A DNA stretch of 38,094 bases from a bacterium (GTDB lineage: Bacteria > Sysuimicrobiota > Sysuimicrobiia > Sysuimicrobiales > Thermofontiviventaceae): the NCBI GenBank assembly GCA_030550015.1, contig JAUQQG010000024.1, positions 1 through 38,094 on the forward strand, written 5' to 3'. Under the pieces are notes generated by a model. It was not told where the DNA came from and ran no database searches. It saw only the letters and a program-made list of their open reading frames with translations. The number at the start of each line of letters is the position of its first letter. Position 1 is the stretch's first letter. The position numbers and the translations under genes were made by a program. Positions 23,071 through 31,066 of this stretch are shown here, in pieces.

Positions 23071-24414
23071 ATGATGAAAGGGATTGCCACGAGAGCTCTT
23101 GTGATTCTCCTTGGGCTTGTGTTCCTTCTCACGAGTATCCCTGCGGGGTCGGCCGGCGCGCCCGTGACGATCACCGTGACCAATCGCAAGGGGTGGCGGT
23201 CCACGGAAGGGATCAAGGCCAACCTCCCCCAATTTGAGAAGGCCACGGGGATCAAAGTGAACTGGATCGACATCCCGCCAGGGGAGCTCACAGCCAAGAC
23301 CCTCGCGGAGCTCGAGGCCAGGACAGGAGCGTTCGATGTGATTATGGCCAGCGTGGAGTTCGACCTGGCCGCGTACTACCGTTACCTGATCCCCCTGGAC
23401 GAGTTCATCGCCAAGAAGTGGGGGAGCGTGGCTTCCTTCAAGCGGCTTATCAGCCCTGAGGCCGCTCGCGCCATTGTCTGGGAAGGAAAGGTCTATTATA
23501 TCCCCTTCCACGGCAATGTCCAGTTCCTCATCTACCGGAAGAAACTGTTCGAAGATCCTGCGGAGCGATCGGCGTTTAAGCAGCGGTTTGGCTATGACCT
23601 GCCCACACCTCCCAAGACCATCAAAGAACTCGTGGATGTCGCTGTCTTCTTTACCCGCCCGGAGAAGAACCTGTGGGGGCTGGGGATCCCTCTTGGGGGG
23701 AAATACCCCCAGCACTTCTTGGAACACGTGATGCTGGGTGCAGGAATTGATGTTGTGGATCTGAAGACACGGAAACCAGACTTCGCCGAGGGTGCGAAGC
23801 GCGACCGGGCCGTGGAGATCGCCCAGTTCCTGTTCGACCTCTTGTATAAGTACAAGGTGATCCCTCCCGGGGCGAAGACCATGGGACACGTGGAGATGCG
23901 GGAAATCTGGAAGCTGGGCCAGCTCGCCATGGCCTTCTCCTGGTGGGGTGACCACTGGGACAAGCTTACTTCCCCGGAGTTCGTGTCGGCGGTTGGGGAG
24001 GTGGGGAGCGCCCCGTTCCCACAGTGGCCGGGCGGGCCTCCAGGACGCAGTGGCGGGCGCATGTCCATCTGGACCGTAGGCATCGTGGGCACCACGAAGA
24101 ACAAGGACGCGGCCTGGAAGTTCATCGAGTGGCTCGTCTCCGAAGAAAACCTCCAGACCGAGGCCCGGACCTCCGGATCTGCCTCCCACTGGATCGCTGT
24201 GGACAAGGTCTCGGCAGAGCGCGGGTGGCTTGCCAAGGGTCTCGTGGAGGCGCTTCCCAAGAGCGTCCCTCCGCGCCTGGGGTTCCTGAAGGAGGGTCCG
24301 GAGATCGTCACCGCTTTTATCGAGGAAGCGCAGGCGTTGACCGTGGCAAGCGTTTCCCCGAAAGCAATGGTCGATCGGCTGGCGAAGCGCATCGCAGAGA
24401 TCCTGAAAAAGTAA
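23071..24414 (+). CDS. Sugar ABC transporter substrate-binding protein (CUT1/family 1)
   Basis: 447 residues with a signal peptide (LVILLGLVFLLTSIPAGSAG). Mature protein begins with an extracellular solute-binding family 1 fold: PVTITVTNRKGW, LPQFEKATGIKVNWIDIP, LAELEARTGAFDVIMA, YYIPFHGNVQFLIYRKKLFED, PPKTIKELVDVA, AWKFIEWLVSEENLQ. Family members bind oligosaccharides, glycerol phosphate or polyols. ATG 23071 follows AAGGAGGGG. Followed by a long stem-loop and then two permease genes, but not by an ATPase gene. It is unrelated to the two Afu-class binding proteins upstream. Confidence 0.9.
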   Translation: MMKGIATRALVILLGLVFLLTSIPAGSAGAPVTITVTNRKGWRSTEGIKANLPQFEKATGIKVNWIDIPPGELTAKTLAELEARTGAFDVIMASVEFDLAAYYRYLIPLDEFIAKKWGSVASFKRLISPEAARAIVWEGKVYYIPFHGNVQFLIYRKKLFEDPAERSAFKQRFGYDLPTPPKTIKELVDVAVFFTRPEKNLWGLGIPLGGKYPQHFLEHVMLGAGIDVVDLKTRKPDFAEGAKRDRAVEIAQFLFDLLYKYKVIPPGAKTMGHVEMREIWKLGQLAMAFSWWGDHWDKLTSPEFVSAVGEVGSAPFPQWPGGPPGRSGGRMSIWTVGIVGTTKNKDAAWKFIEWLVSEENLQTEARTSGSASHWIAVDKVSAERGWLAKGLVEALPKSVPPRLGFLKEGPEIVTAFIEEAQALTVASVSPKAMVDRLAKRIAEILKK

Positions 24415-24433
24415 AAAAGCTCAGGCGAGAATG

Positions 24434-24491
24434 GAGAAGGGTCGGGAGCTTCCCTGGGCGTGGCTGGACGCGATGGCTCCCGACCCCTCTC
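24434..24491 (+). other. Stem-loop between binding protein and permease genes
   Basis: 24434-24449 and 24476-24491 form a 16-bp inverted repeat with one mismatch (core GGGTCGGGAGC / GCTCCCGACCC), loop 26 bases, no U-tract. Such hairpins after binding-protein genes commonly protect the upstream mRNA end and reduce downstream permease expression. Confidence 0.7.
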
Positions 24492-24523
24492 TGTAGAATC
24501 GGGCCAGTTGGGGAGGGAAACAT

Positions 24524-25384
24524 GTGCGGCGACTCACCTTGGATCAGGCGGTCCTGATCGCTCCAGCGCTTGCGATCATGCTCGTCTTCTTCGCCTACCC
24601 CATTGGCCTCACTGTGTACTTCAGCCTCCTGGACTACTCCCTCATGCGTCGCACCAAGGCGTTCGTCGGCCTTGCCAATTACCTCCACGTGCTCCAGAGC
24701 GACCTTTTCGTCAGGACCGCCACCAACACCCTGGTTTGGGTCGTGATCTCCACGGTCCTTCCCCTTCTCATTGCGCTTGTTGCCGCACTGCTCACCTACT
24801 TCCGGTTCCGCGGGTATCGTGCCTTCACCGCGCTGTTCAGCCTTCCCATTGTGTTCATCCCATCCTCCACGGCGATCCTCTGGGCCCTCATGTACAGCGA
24901 CCCGTTTGGACTCGTCAACCACCTATGTGAAGCCTTCGGCCTTGGGCGACGTATCTGGCTTGCGGACCCAGCCACTGCGCTCCCGGCTGTTTCCATAGCC
25001 AACGCTTGGTATGGGACCCCGTTCGCTTATCTGATGCTCCTTGCCGGGCTAGAGAGCCTACCGCTCGAGCCGATCGAGGCCAGTGAGGTAGATGGGGCGT
25101 CTAGCCTCCAGAAGGTGCGCTACATCCTCCTTCCTATGCTCTGGCCCATTTTCACCGTGGTGTTCCTCCTGCGCCTCATCGATACGGTGCGGAGCTTTGC
25201 CCTCATCTGGATCATGACCCAGGGAGGGCCAGGGACAGCCTCGCTAACGCTCCCCGTCGCAACGTTCAAGGCTTCCTTCCTGCAGTACGATTACGGACTC
25301 GGTTCCGCGTGGGGGATCATCAACGTGATTGTGGTGATGGGGATCAGCTTTGCGATTGTGTGGAGGAGGAGGGAGGTTGAATGA
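24524..25384 (+). CDS. Sugar ABC transporter permease (MalF/UgpA type)
   Basis: 286 residues, six predicted helices. Starts at GTG 24524 behind GGGAGGG (the overlapping ATG at 24522 is in another frame). The EAA loop reads EASEVDGASSLQKVRYILLP around residues 186-205, the docking site for the ATPase. The first helix (AVLIAPALAIMLVFFAYPIGLTVYF) and the FVGLANYLHVL segment are class features. Overlaps the next permease by ATGA, so the two are translationally coupled and form a heterodimer. Confidence 0.9.
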   Translation: MRRLTLDQAVLIAPALAIMLVFFAYPIGLTVYFSLLDYSLMRRTKAFVGLANYLHVLQSDLFVRTATNTLVWVVISTVLPLLIALVAALLTYFRFRGYRAFTALFSLPIVFIPSSTAILWALMYSDPFGLVNHLCEAFGLGRRIWLADPATALPAVSIANAWYGTPFAYLMLLAGLESLPLEPIEASEVDGASSLQKVRYILLPMLWPIFTVVFLLRLIDTVRSFALIWIMTQGGPGTASLTLPVATFKASFLQYDYGLGSAWGIINVIVVMGISFAIVWRRREVE

Positions 25385-26196
25385 AGGGCGGGTGGGGAGT
25401 TCCCCTCGTTGCATTGGCTATCTTCCTTCTCTTAGTCTGGGCTCTCACCCCTGTGGTCTACGCGATGCTCATCTCGCTGGCAGGGTTCGATCTCCCTACC
25501 AAGCTGGGGTTACCAAACGATCTTACCTTCGCGAACTATCTAGATGCGCTGACGGACCGGGAGGTCTACCGGGCCATGGCGAACTCCCTGATCATCGCTG
25601 TGCTCGCTACAGCGATCTCCACCTTCTCAAGCATCCCCGCCTCCTATGTCTTCTCCCGTTCTCAGTCCAGGGTGGCATCGGCGCTCCTCCTGTTGTTCCT
25701 GTTCTTCCGCCTCTTCCCGTGGATCGCCCTGGCCTTCCCGATATTCCTAGTGATGGCCCGCTTCCGCCTCCTCGACACCTACCTCGGGGTGAGTATCGGG
25801 CACACTGTCTGGATCATCCCCACCGCCATCTGGTACATGAAGGGTTTCTTCGACCTCGTGCCCAAGGAGCTCGAGGAGTCAGCTGTTCTTGACGGGGCGA
25901 CGCCCTTTGTGCTGCTCACGAAGGTGGTGCTCCCCTTGGCGATCCCTGGGATGGTCGCCGTGAGCCTGCTGGCCTTTTTCTCCAGCTATACCGAGTACCT
26001 CTACTCACTCATCCTCACCCGGGTCCACACTGTCACGCTGCCTGTCCTGATGGCAGGATATCTTTCTGAATTCAAGGTGGAGTGGCGGAAGATCTCGGCG
26101 ATCTCCATGCTCTCGACCATCCCGATGCTGGCGTTCTATTCCTACCTCCTCAGCTACATGCGGCGGGGCCTCCTGTACGGCGTCATGAAAGGATGA
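25381..26196 (+). CDS. Sugar ABC transporter permease (MalG/UgpE type)
   Basis: 271 residues, six helices. PTKLGLPNDLTFANYLDAL after helix 1 and the EAA loop EESAVLDGATPFVLLTKVVLP (about 161-181) are typical of the second permease of CUT1 importers. Start codon overlaps the stop of the preceding permease by four bases. No ATPase gene follows; the next gene is the FGGY kinase 24 bases on, in the same operon. Confidence 0.9.
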   Translation: MKGGWGVPLVALAIFLLLVWALTPVVYAMLISLAGFDLPTKLGLPNDLTFANYLDALTDREVYRAMANSLIIAVLATAISTFSSIPASYVFSRSQSRVASALLLLFLFFRLFPWIALAFPIFLVMARFRLLDTYLGVSIGHTVWIIPTAIWYMKGFFDLVPKELEESAVLDGATPFVLLTKVVLPLAIPGMVAVSLLAFFSSYTEYLYSLILTRVHTVTLPVLMAGYLSEFKVEWRKISAISMLSTIPMLAFYSYLLSYMRRGLLYGVMKG

Positions 26197-26220
26197 GCTG
26201 CTCCACAGAAGGGGGACGAG

Positions 26221-27714
26221 ATGGAGAAGACGATCTTGACCCTCGATCTAGGCACCACCGCGGTGAAAGCGACGCTGTTCACCGTGGATGGGGTGGTCTG
26301 TGCGCAGGCAATGCGAGAGTATCCCACGGAGCGCCCACGGCCGGATTGGGCAGAGCAGGACCCGGAAGTCTGGTGGGAGGCGTCCGTGGAGGCGATCCGT
26401 GCCCTCGGGGATCTCCGAAGTGTCAAGGTAATTAGCTTGACATCTCAGCGCGAGGGGGTCGTCCCCGTGGATGCCCAGGGGAACCCGCTCGCCCGGTGCA
26501 TCATCTGGCAGGACCGACGGGCCTACCAAGAGGCCCAGGAGCTTGCTTCGGCCTTTGGCGAGGGACTCCACGCACGGACGGGGATGCGGCCGGACCCAAC
26601 GTTTACCGCCCCGAAGCTCTTGTGGATGCGACGCCACGACCCCGATTCCTTCACCCGCGCCCGTTGGTTCCTCCAGCCGCGTGACTATCTCTACCTGCGT
26701 CTTACGGGGTGTGCCGTCACCGATCCCTCCCTGGCCTCGCGCACCATGTTGTGGGATCTCCGCGCAGGCTGCTGGTGGGAGGAAGGGTTGTCCTACGTGG
26801 GCTTGCGGAATGACCAGCTCCCGCCTGTGTATCCTTCGACGGCTATGCCGGGTTCACTCTCTGTAGGGGCCGCGCACTCCCTCGGTGTGCAGCCGGGAAT
26901 CCCTGTGGTGGTTGGGGCGGGGGATCGCGCGTGTGAGGCCATCGGCGTTGGGGCGGCAGATGGCCGGGTGATGGTGAGCACAGGGACGACGACCAACATC
27001 TCCACGGCGACAGTGGCCTTACCTGCTCGCCTCGACCCACGCTTGCTCTACTCCGCCCACGGGATCCCCGGATGGTATCTCATCGAGCAGGGGCTGAGCA
27101 CTTCGGGCTCGATCCTCCGGTGGCTCCGCGATGAGGTACTAGGCGGACAGTGGACATATGCAGATCTTGACCGTCTCGCTGCAGAAAGCCCGCCCGGTGC
27201 CAGGGGATTGATCCTTCTCCCGTTCTTCATGGGCGCACGGTCGACACGCTGGAATCCCCACGCGCGTGGTCTTTTCCTGGGATTCACCCTTGGCCATCGC
27301 CTCGGCGACCTCGTGCGAAGCGTCTTAGAGGGAGTTGCGATGGAGATCCGGGCATGTCTCGACCTGTTGCGGAAAGGGAGTGTGCATGTTTCCGAGATCG
27401 TGGTAGTGGGCGGGGGTGCGCGGAGCAGCCTCTGGAACCAGATCCTGGCCGATGCCGCGGGATGTCCCGTCGTTGTGCCGAAGGAACGGGAGGCGGCCTC
27501 CCTCGGGGCGATGATCCTGGCTGCGGCAGGGATGGGCTACCTTGGGGAAATCTCTTCAAGTTGGAAAACCCTGAACCCGGTGGTCAACCTCTTCACATAC
27601 CGGGAGGAGATTGCTCGCTTTTACGAGAACCTGTACTCCCTGTACAACGCGACCTACCGCGCCGTGGAGCCCTTATACGAGAGCCTCGCTGCCTTAGACG
27701 AGGAAGGGAGGTGA
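26221..27714 (+). CDS. FGGY-family carbohydrate kinase
   Basis: 497 residues, the usual size for xylulokinase/gluconokinase relatives. N-terminal phosphate loop LTLDLGTTAVKATLF (D9), WAEQDPEVWW (43-52), second-domain acid VGAGDRACEAIGVG with catalytic-base D235, ATP-site STGTTTNI and VVVGGGARSSLWNQILAD. These kinases phosphorylate a terminal hydroxyl of a ketose or polyol in the cytosol. Substrate cannot be named; it is encoded with a CUT1 importer lacking an ATPase, a hydroxypyruvate-isomerase relative and a GarR-type reductase. Its stop overlaps the ATG of the next gene by one base. Confidence 0.88.
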   Translation: MEKTILTLDLGTTAVKATLFTVDGVVCAQAMREYPTERPRPDWAEQDPEVWWEASVEAIRALGDLRSVKVISLTSQREGVVPVDAQGNPLARCIIWQDRRAYQEAQELASAFGEGLHARTGMRPDPTFTAPKLLWMRRHDPDSFTRARWFLQPRDYLYLRLTGCAVTDPSLASRTMLWDLRAGCWWEEGLSYVGLRNDQLPPVYPSTAMPGSLSVGAAHSLGVQPGIPVVVGAGDRACEAIGVGAADGRVMVSTGTTTNISTATVALPARLDPRLLYSAHGIPGWYLIEQGLSTSGSILRWLRDEVLGGQWTYADLDRLAAESPPGARGLILLPFFMGARSTRWNPHARGLFLGFTLGHRLGDLVRSVLEGVAMEIRACLDLLRKGSVHVSEIVVVGGGARSSLWNQILADAAGCPVVVPKEREAASLGAMILAAAGMGYLGEISSSWKTLNPVVNLFTYREEIARFYENLYSLYNATYRAVEPLYESLAALDEEGR

Positions 27715-28514
27715 TGACTCTGAAGTTCTCCTGCAGCCTGACGTTCCTGTTTACGGAAGTTCCTTTCCTCGAGCGGTTTGAGCGCGCCGCCGCGGCAGGG
27801 TTCCGGGCGGTGGAATACATGTTTCCCTATGGCTATGAGATCCCGGCGATCCGAGAATGCCTGGAGCGGTTCGGCCTCCAGCAGGCGCTGTTTAACCTCC
27901 CCGCAGGGAACTGGGATGCTGGGGACCGCGGGATTGCCGTGGATCCGGATCGGCGCCAGGAGTTCCGGGAAGGAGTCCACCGCGCCCTCGAGGTTGCAGA
28001 ACAGCTCAATTGCCCTCGCCTGAATTGCCTTGTCGGCAAGCGACGCGAGGATCTGCCTTACGAGGAGCAGTGGGCCGTCCTCGTGGAGAACATGCGGTAC
28101 GCTGCAGAGGTGGTGGGGGGAGCTGGGAGAACCCTTCTCGTGGAGCCCCTGAACACCTACGATATCCCTGGTTTCTTCCTGACGACGACGCGGGAAGCGT
28201 TGCGCCTTATCGAGGAGGTTGGGCATCCCGCGCTCAAACTCCAATACGACGTCTATCACATGCAGCGCATGGAGGGGAACCTTACCTGGACCTTGCGGAC
28301 GCATCTCTCGCGCATCGGTCATATCCAGATCGCCGATGTCCCGGACAGGCACCAGCCGGGCACGGGAGAGATTCACTTCCCGTTCCTGCTCAGGGAGCTG
28401 GAGCGGTTGGGGTACGATGGGTATGTGGGGCTGGAGTACGTTCCCCTTGGTGGTACCGAGGCGTCCCTGCGGTGGATGGAGGAGATGGGATTTCCATTAG
28501 AGGTGACAAGGTGA
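27714..28514 (+). CDS. hyi: Hydroxypyruvate isomerase-like TIM barrel
   Basis: 266 residues, similar to E. coli Hyi and OtnI. Begins FSCSLTFLFTEVPFLERF, with GFRAVEYMFPYGYE, LFNLPAGNWDAGDRG, TLLVEPLNTYDIPGFFL, LKLQYDVYHMQRMEGN, HIQIADVPDRHQPGTGEI and GLEYVP. Ligand residues E144, D179, Q205 and E241 match the Hyi positions, including the Gln that replaces His in other barrels. Known activities are hydroxypyruvate to tartronate semialdehyde (Hyi) and 2-oxo-tetronate isomerisation (OtnI). With the GarR-type reductase next door the first would yield glycerate. ATG 27714 overlaps the kinase stop; an in-frame GTG lies at 27711. Confidence 0.85.
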   Translation: MTLKFSCSLTFLFTEVPFLERFERAAAAGFRAVEYMFPYGYEIPAIRECLERFGLQQALFNLPAGNWDAGDRGIAVDPDRRQEFREGVHRALEVAEQLNCPRLNCLVGKRREDLPYEEQWAVLVENMRYAAEVVGGAGRTLLVEPLNTYDIPGFFLTTTREALRLIEEVGHPALKLQYDVYHMQRMEGNLTWTLRTHLSRIGHIQIADVPDRHQPGTGEIHFPFLLRELERLGYDGYVGLEYVPLGGTEASLRWMEEMGFPLEVTR

Positions 28515-28558
28515 CAGAGTGACTGAGTGACAAGGTGACAGAGGGATGAGGTGAAAGG
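28503..28558 (+). repeat. Tandem array of GTGACAGA-like 8-bp units (7 copies)
   Basis: GTGACAAG, GTGACAGA, GTGACTGA, GTGACAAG, GTGACAGA, GGGATGAG and GTGAAAGG follow without gaps. The array starts inside the last codons and stop of the hyi-like gene and runs into the ribosome site of the next gene. Confidence 0.8.
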
Positions 28559-28572
28559 AGGTTAGGACCGAG

Positions 28573-29472
28573 ATGGCGGAGCGCGTTGGGTTCATCGGCC
28601 TTGGGATCATGGGGAAGCCCATGGCCAGGAACCTCTTAAAGGCAGGGTATTCCCTTGTCGTGCACAATCGCAGCCGGGGTCCAGTGGAGGAGCTGGCCAA
28701 AGAAGGGGCGACACCGGCGAGCTCTCCGCGGGAAGTGGCGGAGCAGGCAGAGATTGTCATTACCATGTTGCCCGACTCCCCGGAGGTGCGCCAGGTGATC
28801 CTTGGGGAGAACGGGGTGATTGAGGGGATCCGCCCCGGGTGCATCGTGGTGGACATGAGCACCATCTCGCCCATTGTGACCAAGGAGATTGCTGCGGCCC
28901 TTGCAGCCAAGGGAGTCTCCATGCTCGACGCACCAGTGAGCGGTGGGGAGCGGGGAGCCATCGAGGGGACTCTTTCCATTATGGTGGGAGGACCTAAGGA
29001 AACATTCGAGCGCGTCCTGCCAATCTTCCAGGTTCTCGGCAAGAACATTGTCCACATCGGCGAGAACGGCGCAGGCCAGGTCACCAAAGCGTGCAACCAG
29101 ATCGTCGTGGCCGTGACGATCCAAGCAGTGAGCGAGGCCTTGGTCCTGGCAGCGAAATCTGGCGTGGATCCTGCGAAAGTCCGACAAGCATTGCTGGGAG
29201 GGTTCGCCCAGAGCCGGATCTTGGAGGTCCACGGGCAGCGCATCCTCGAGCGCAACTTCAAGCCCGGGTTTAAGGCGAGGTTGCACCTCAAGGACCTGGG
29301 TATCGCCCTGGCCACAGGGAAAGCCGTTGGCGTTCCCTTGCTCACCACGAGCCTTGTCCATGAGATGCTGAACGCCCTGTGTGCAGCCGGCCGGGAGGAG
29401 TGGGACCACTCTGCCCTGGTGACCCTGGTGGAAGAGCTGAGCCACACCGAAGTCAGAGCAGCAGCTACGTAG
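28573..29472 (+). CDS. garR: Tartronate semialdehyde reductase / 3-hydroxyisobutyrate dehydrogenase family
   Basis: 299 residues. N-terminal FIGLGIMGKPMARNL with GxGxxG at 9-14, substrate-site LDAPVSGGERGA (118-129), and catalytic lysine K172 in GQVTKACNQ. These residues define beta-hydroxyacid dehydrogenases; the SGG and length favour the GarR/GlxR group, which reduces tartronate semialdehyde to D-glycerate. Pairing with a Hyi-like isomerase in the same operon supports that, since Hyi makes tartronate semialdehyde. Ribosome site AAAGGAGG is contributed by the end of the 8-bp repeat array. Confidence 0.85.
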   Translation: MAERVGFIGLGIMGKPMARNLLKAGYSLVVHNRSRGPVEELAKEGATPASSPREVAEQAEIVITMLPDSPEVRQVILGENGVIEGIRPGCIVVDMSTISPIVTKEIAAALAAKGVSMLDAPVSGGERGAIEGTLSIMVGGPKETFERVLPIFQVLGKNIVHIGENGAGQVTKACNQIVVAVTIQAVSEALVLAAKSGVDPAKVRQALLGGFAQSRILEVHGQRILERNFKPGFKARLHLKDLGIALATGKAVGVPLLTTSLVHEMLNALCAAGREEWDHSALVTLVEELSHTEVRAAAT

Positions 29473-29505
29473 GACGGGGCGACCTTCTCCATCCAAGCGA
29501 ACCTT

Positions 29506-30486
29506 ATGGGTTCAAGAACGGTCGTTGGAATCAAGTCCACCCAGATGGAAATGCTCCAGCTTGTCCGGCCGGAGCATGCCAACCCTCTCGGCACCCTCTA
29601 TGGCGGCCGGATGATGGACTGGATTGCAACGGTTGCGACGCTGGCCGCCATGCGCCTGGCGAAAGGGCAGGTTGTGCTCGGTACTATGGACGATCTGGAC
29701 TTCCTGAACCCCGTCCATGTGGGCGATGTCGTCACCCTACGGGCGCAGGTGGAGTACGTCGGGCGCAGTTCCATGGAGGTAGGTGTGGAGGTATTTGCAG
29801 AAGATCCGCGGACAGGGGTGAGGCGGCGCACAACCTCCTCACACTTGGCGATCGTTGCAGTGGATGAGAAAGGCCAGCCGCGTCCCGTGGGTGCGGAGGT
29901 CCTCCCAGACGGACCGGAGGAGCAGGAGATCTGGGAGCGTGCGCGGGAGCGGAAAGCAATGCGTAACGCCAGGTTACAAGATCGCGCCGCCCGGGCCCGC
30001 GAAGTGGAAGGGGAGGAGGTCGAGGGCGGGATCGTGCTGAGCAGGATTGTGTTCCCGGAGGATGCTGTCCTGGGGACTTTGATGTTCGCTGGCCGGTTGA
30101 TGATGGATCTTGACGAGATCGCCATGATCGTGGCCACACGCCACTGCCGGGGGCAGGTGGTGACGGCCTCCGTGGACACCCTCTCGTTCTATGCGCCCAT
30201 CCACGTGGGGGAGTTCGTCGTGTACAAGGCGGCGCTGAACCATGTAGGGAGGACCTCCATGGAGATCGGCATCAAGACCCTTGCAGAGAACCCCTACACC
30301 GGGGAGCTGCGGCACACCTGCACGGCTTTCTTTACGGCCGTCCACCTCGATCCCTCTGGGAGGCCCGCGCCAGTTCCTCCGTACGAACCCAAGACCCCCT
30401 GGGAGCAAAGACGCTGGCAGGCCGCCGAGGAGCGCCGCCGCGCCAGGCTGGCCAGAATTGCCAAGCTCCGAGAGGCACGTACATGA
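29506..30486 (+). CDS. Tandem hotdog-domain acyl-CoA thioesterase
   Basis: 326 residues with two copies of an acyl-CoA thioesterase hotdog. Repeat 1 (about 10-125) has ANPLGTLYGGRMMDWI, GQVVLGTMDDLDFLNPVHVG and VGRSSMEVGVEVFAED; repeat 2 (about 175-290) has AVLGTLMFAGRLMMDLDE, GQVVTASVDTLSFYAP and VGRTSMEIGIKTLAEN. The linker (130-175) is very basic and acidic, probably helical. Single-domain relatives such as YciA form hexamers; tandem forms like vertebrate ACOT proteins form trimers. It probably hydrolyses acyl-CoA in the cytosol; chain length unknown. Start ATG 29506 has no strong ribosome site. Overlaps the next gene by ATGA. Confidence 0.85.
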   Translation: MGSRTVVGIKSTQMEMLQLVRPEHANPLGTLYGGRMMDWIATVATLAAMRLAKGQVVLGTMDDLDFLNPVHVGDVVTLRAQVEYVGRSSMEVGVEVFAEDPRTGVRRRTTSSHLAIVAVDEKGQPRPVGAEVLPDGPEEQEIWERARERKAMRNARLQDRAARAREVEGEEVEGGIVLSRIVFPEDAVLGTLMFAGRLMMDLDEIAMIVATRHCRGQVVTASVDTLSFYAPIHVGEFVVYKAALNHVGRTSMEIGIKTLAENPYTGELRHTCTAFFTAVHLDPSGRPAPVPPYEPKTPWEQRRWQAAEERRRARLARIAKLREART

Positions 30487-30935
30487 TCGAGTGGGCCGTG
30501 GTGGTAGCGGTGAGTTTCCTCCCATGGGTGGAGCTGCGAGGGGCGATTCCCCTGGGGGTTGCTATGGGGCTTTCTCCCCTTTGGACGTGGATCCTGGCTG
30601 TCGCCGCCAACTGCCTGATCATTTTCCCTACCTTTATAATTCTGGATCTCTTCTATACTCGCTGGCTGGGTAAGATCGCCTGGATTCAGAACACGGTCGG
30701 CCGGATCCGCCGGAAGGGGGAGGGGTACATTGCCAGGTACGAGCTATTGGGGCTTGCCCTGTTTGTGGCCATCCCTCTTCCTGGGACAGGGGCTTACGCA
30801 GGGACGGTACTCGCTTGGCTGCTCGGCCTCCCCCGCAGAAAGTCGGGACTCGTGATTGCCTGCGGGGTCGCCGTCGCAGGCGTCCTTGTGACCCTTGGGG
30901 TAACGGGCACGGTCCGGCTCCTACGCCTCTTCTGA
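30483..30935 (+). CDS. Small membrane protein, PF06695-like (putative small multidrug export)
   Basis: 150 residues, about four hydrophobic segments: VVVAVSFLPWVEL, WTWILAVAANCLIIFPTFIIL, LLGLALFVAIPLPGTGAYAGTVLAWLLGL and LVIACGVAVAGVLVTLGVTG. The motifs ELRGAIPLGVAMGLSP and AIPLPGTGAYAG are typical of the family labelled 'small multi-drug export protein', whose function is poorly known and whose re-entrant loops recall DedA/SNARE-associated proteins. Translationally coupled (ATGA) to the thioesterase. Inner membrane. Confidence 0.85.
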   Translation: MIEWAVVVAVSFLPWVELRGAIPLGVAMGLSPLWTWILAVAANCLIIFPTFIILDLFYTRWLGKIAWIQNTVGRIRRKGEGYIARYELLGLALFVAIPLPGTGAYAGTVLAWLLGLPRRKSGLVIACGVAVAGVLVTLGVTGTVRLLRLF

Positions 30936-30937
30936 GG

Positions 30938-31066
30938 ATGAAGCCGATTCGCCTTTCAGGACATGCTCATGAGCAGATAAGCTATCGCGGAGCAACGGAA
31001 CAGGAGGTTGTGGAAACGATTCGGACTGCTATGTATACTATTTTTGACGCGGGGGTAACACAATGA
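30938..31066 (+). pseudogene. Truncated DUF4258-like gene
   Basis: 42 codons from ATG 30938: MKPIRLSGHAHEQISYRGAT, then EQEVVETIRTA, matches the beginning of short DUF4258 proteins (H-A-x-E-Q, Y-R-G-A-T-E-x-E-V-V), but the middle of the domain is missing and the frame ends after only 11 more residues, some of which (MYTIF) look like the family's C-terminal strand. An internal deletion is likely. It overlaps by ATGA with the DUF2283-like gene that usually accompanies this family. Confidence 0.55.
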
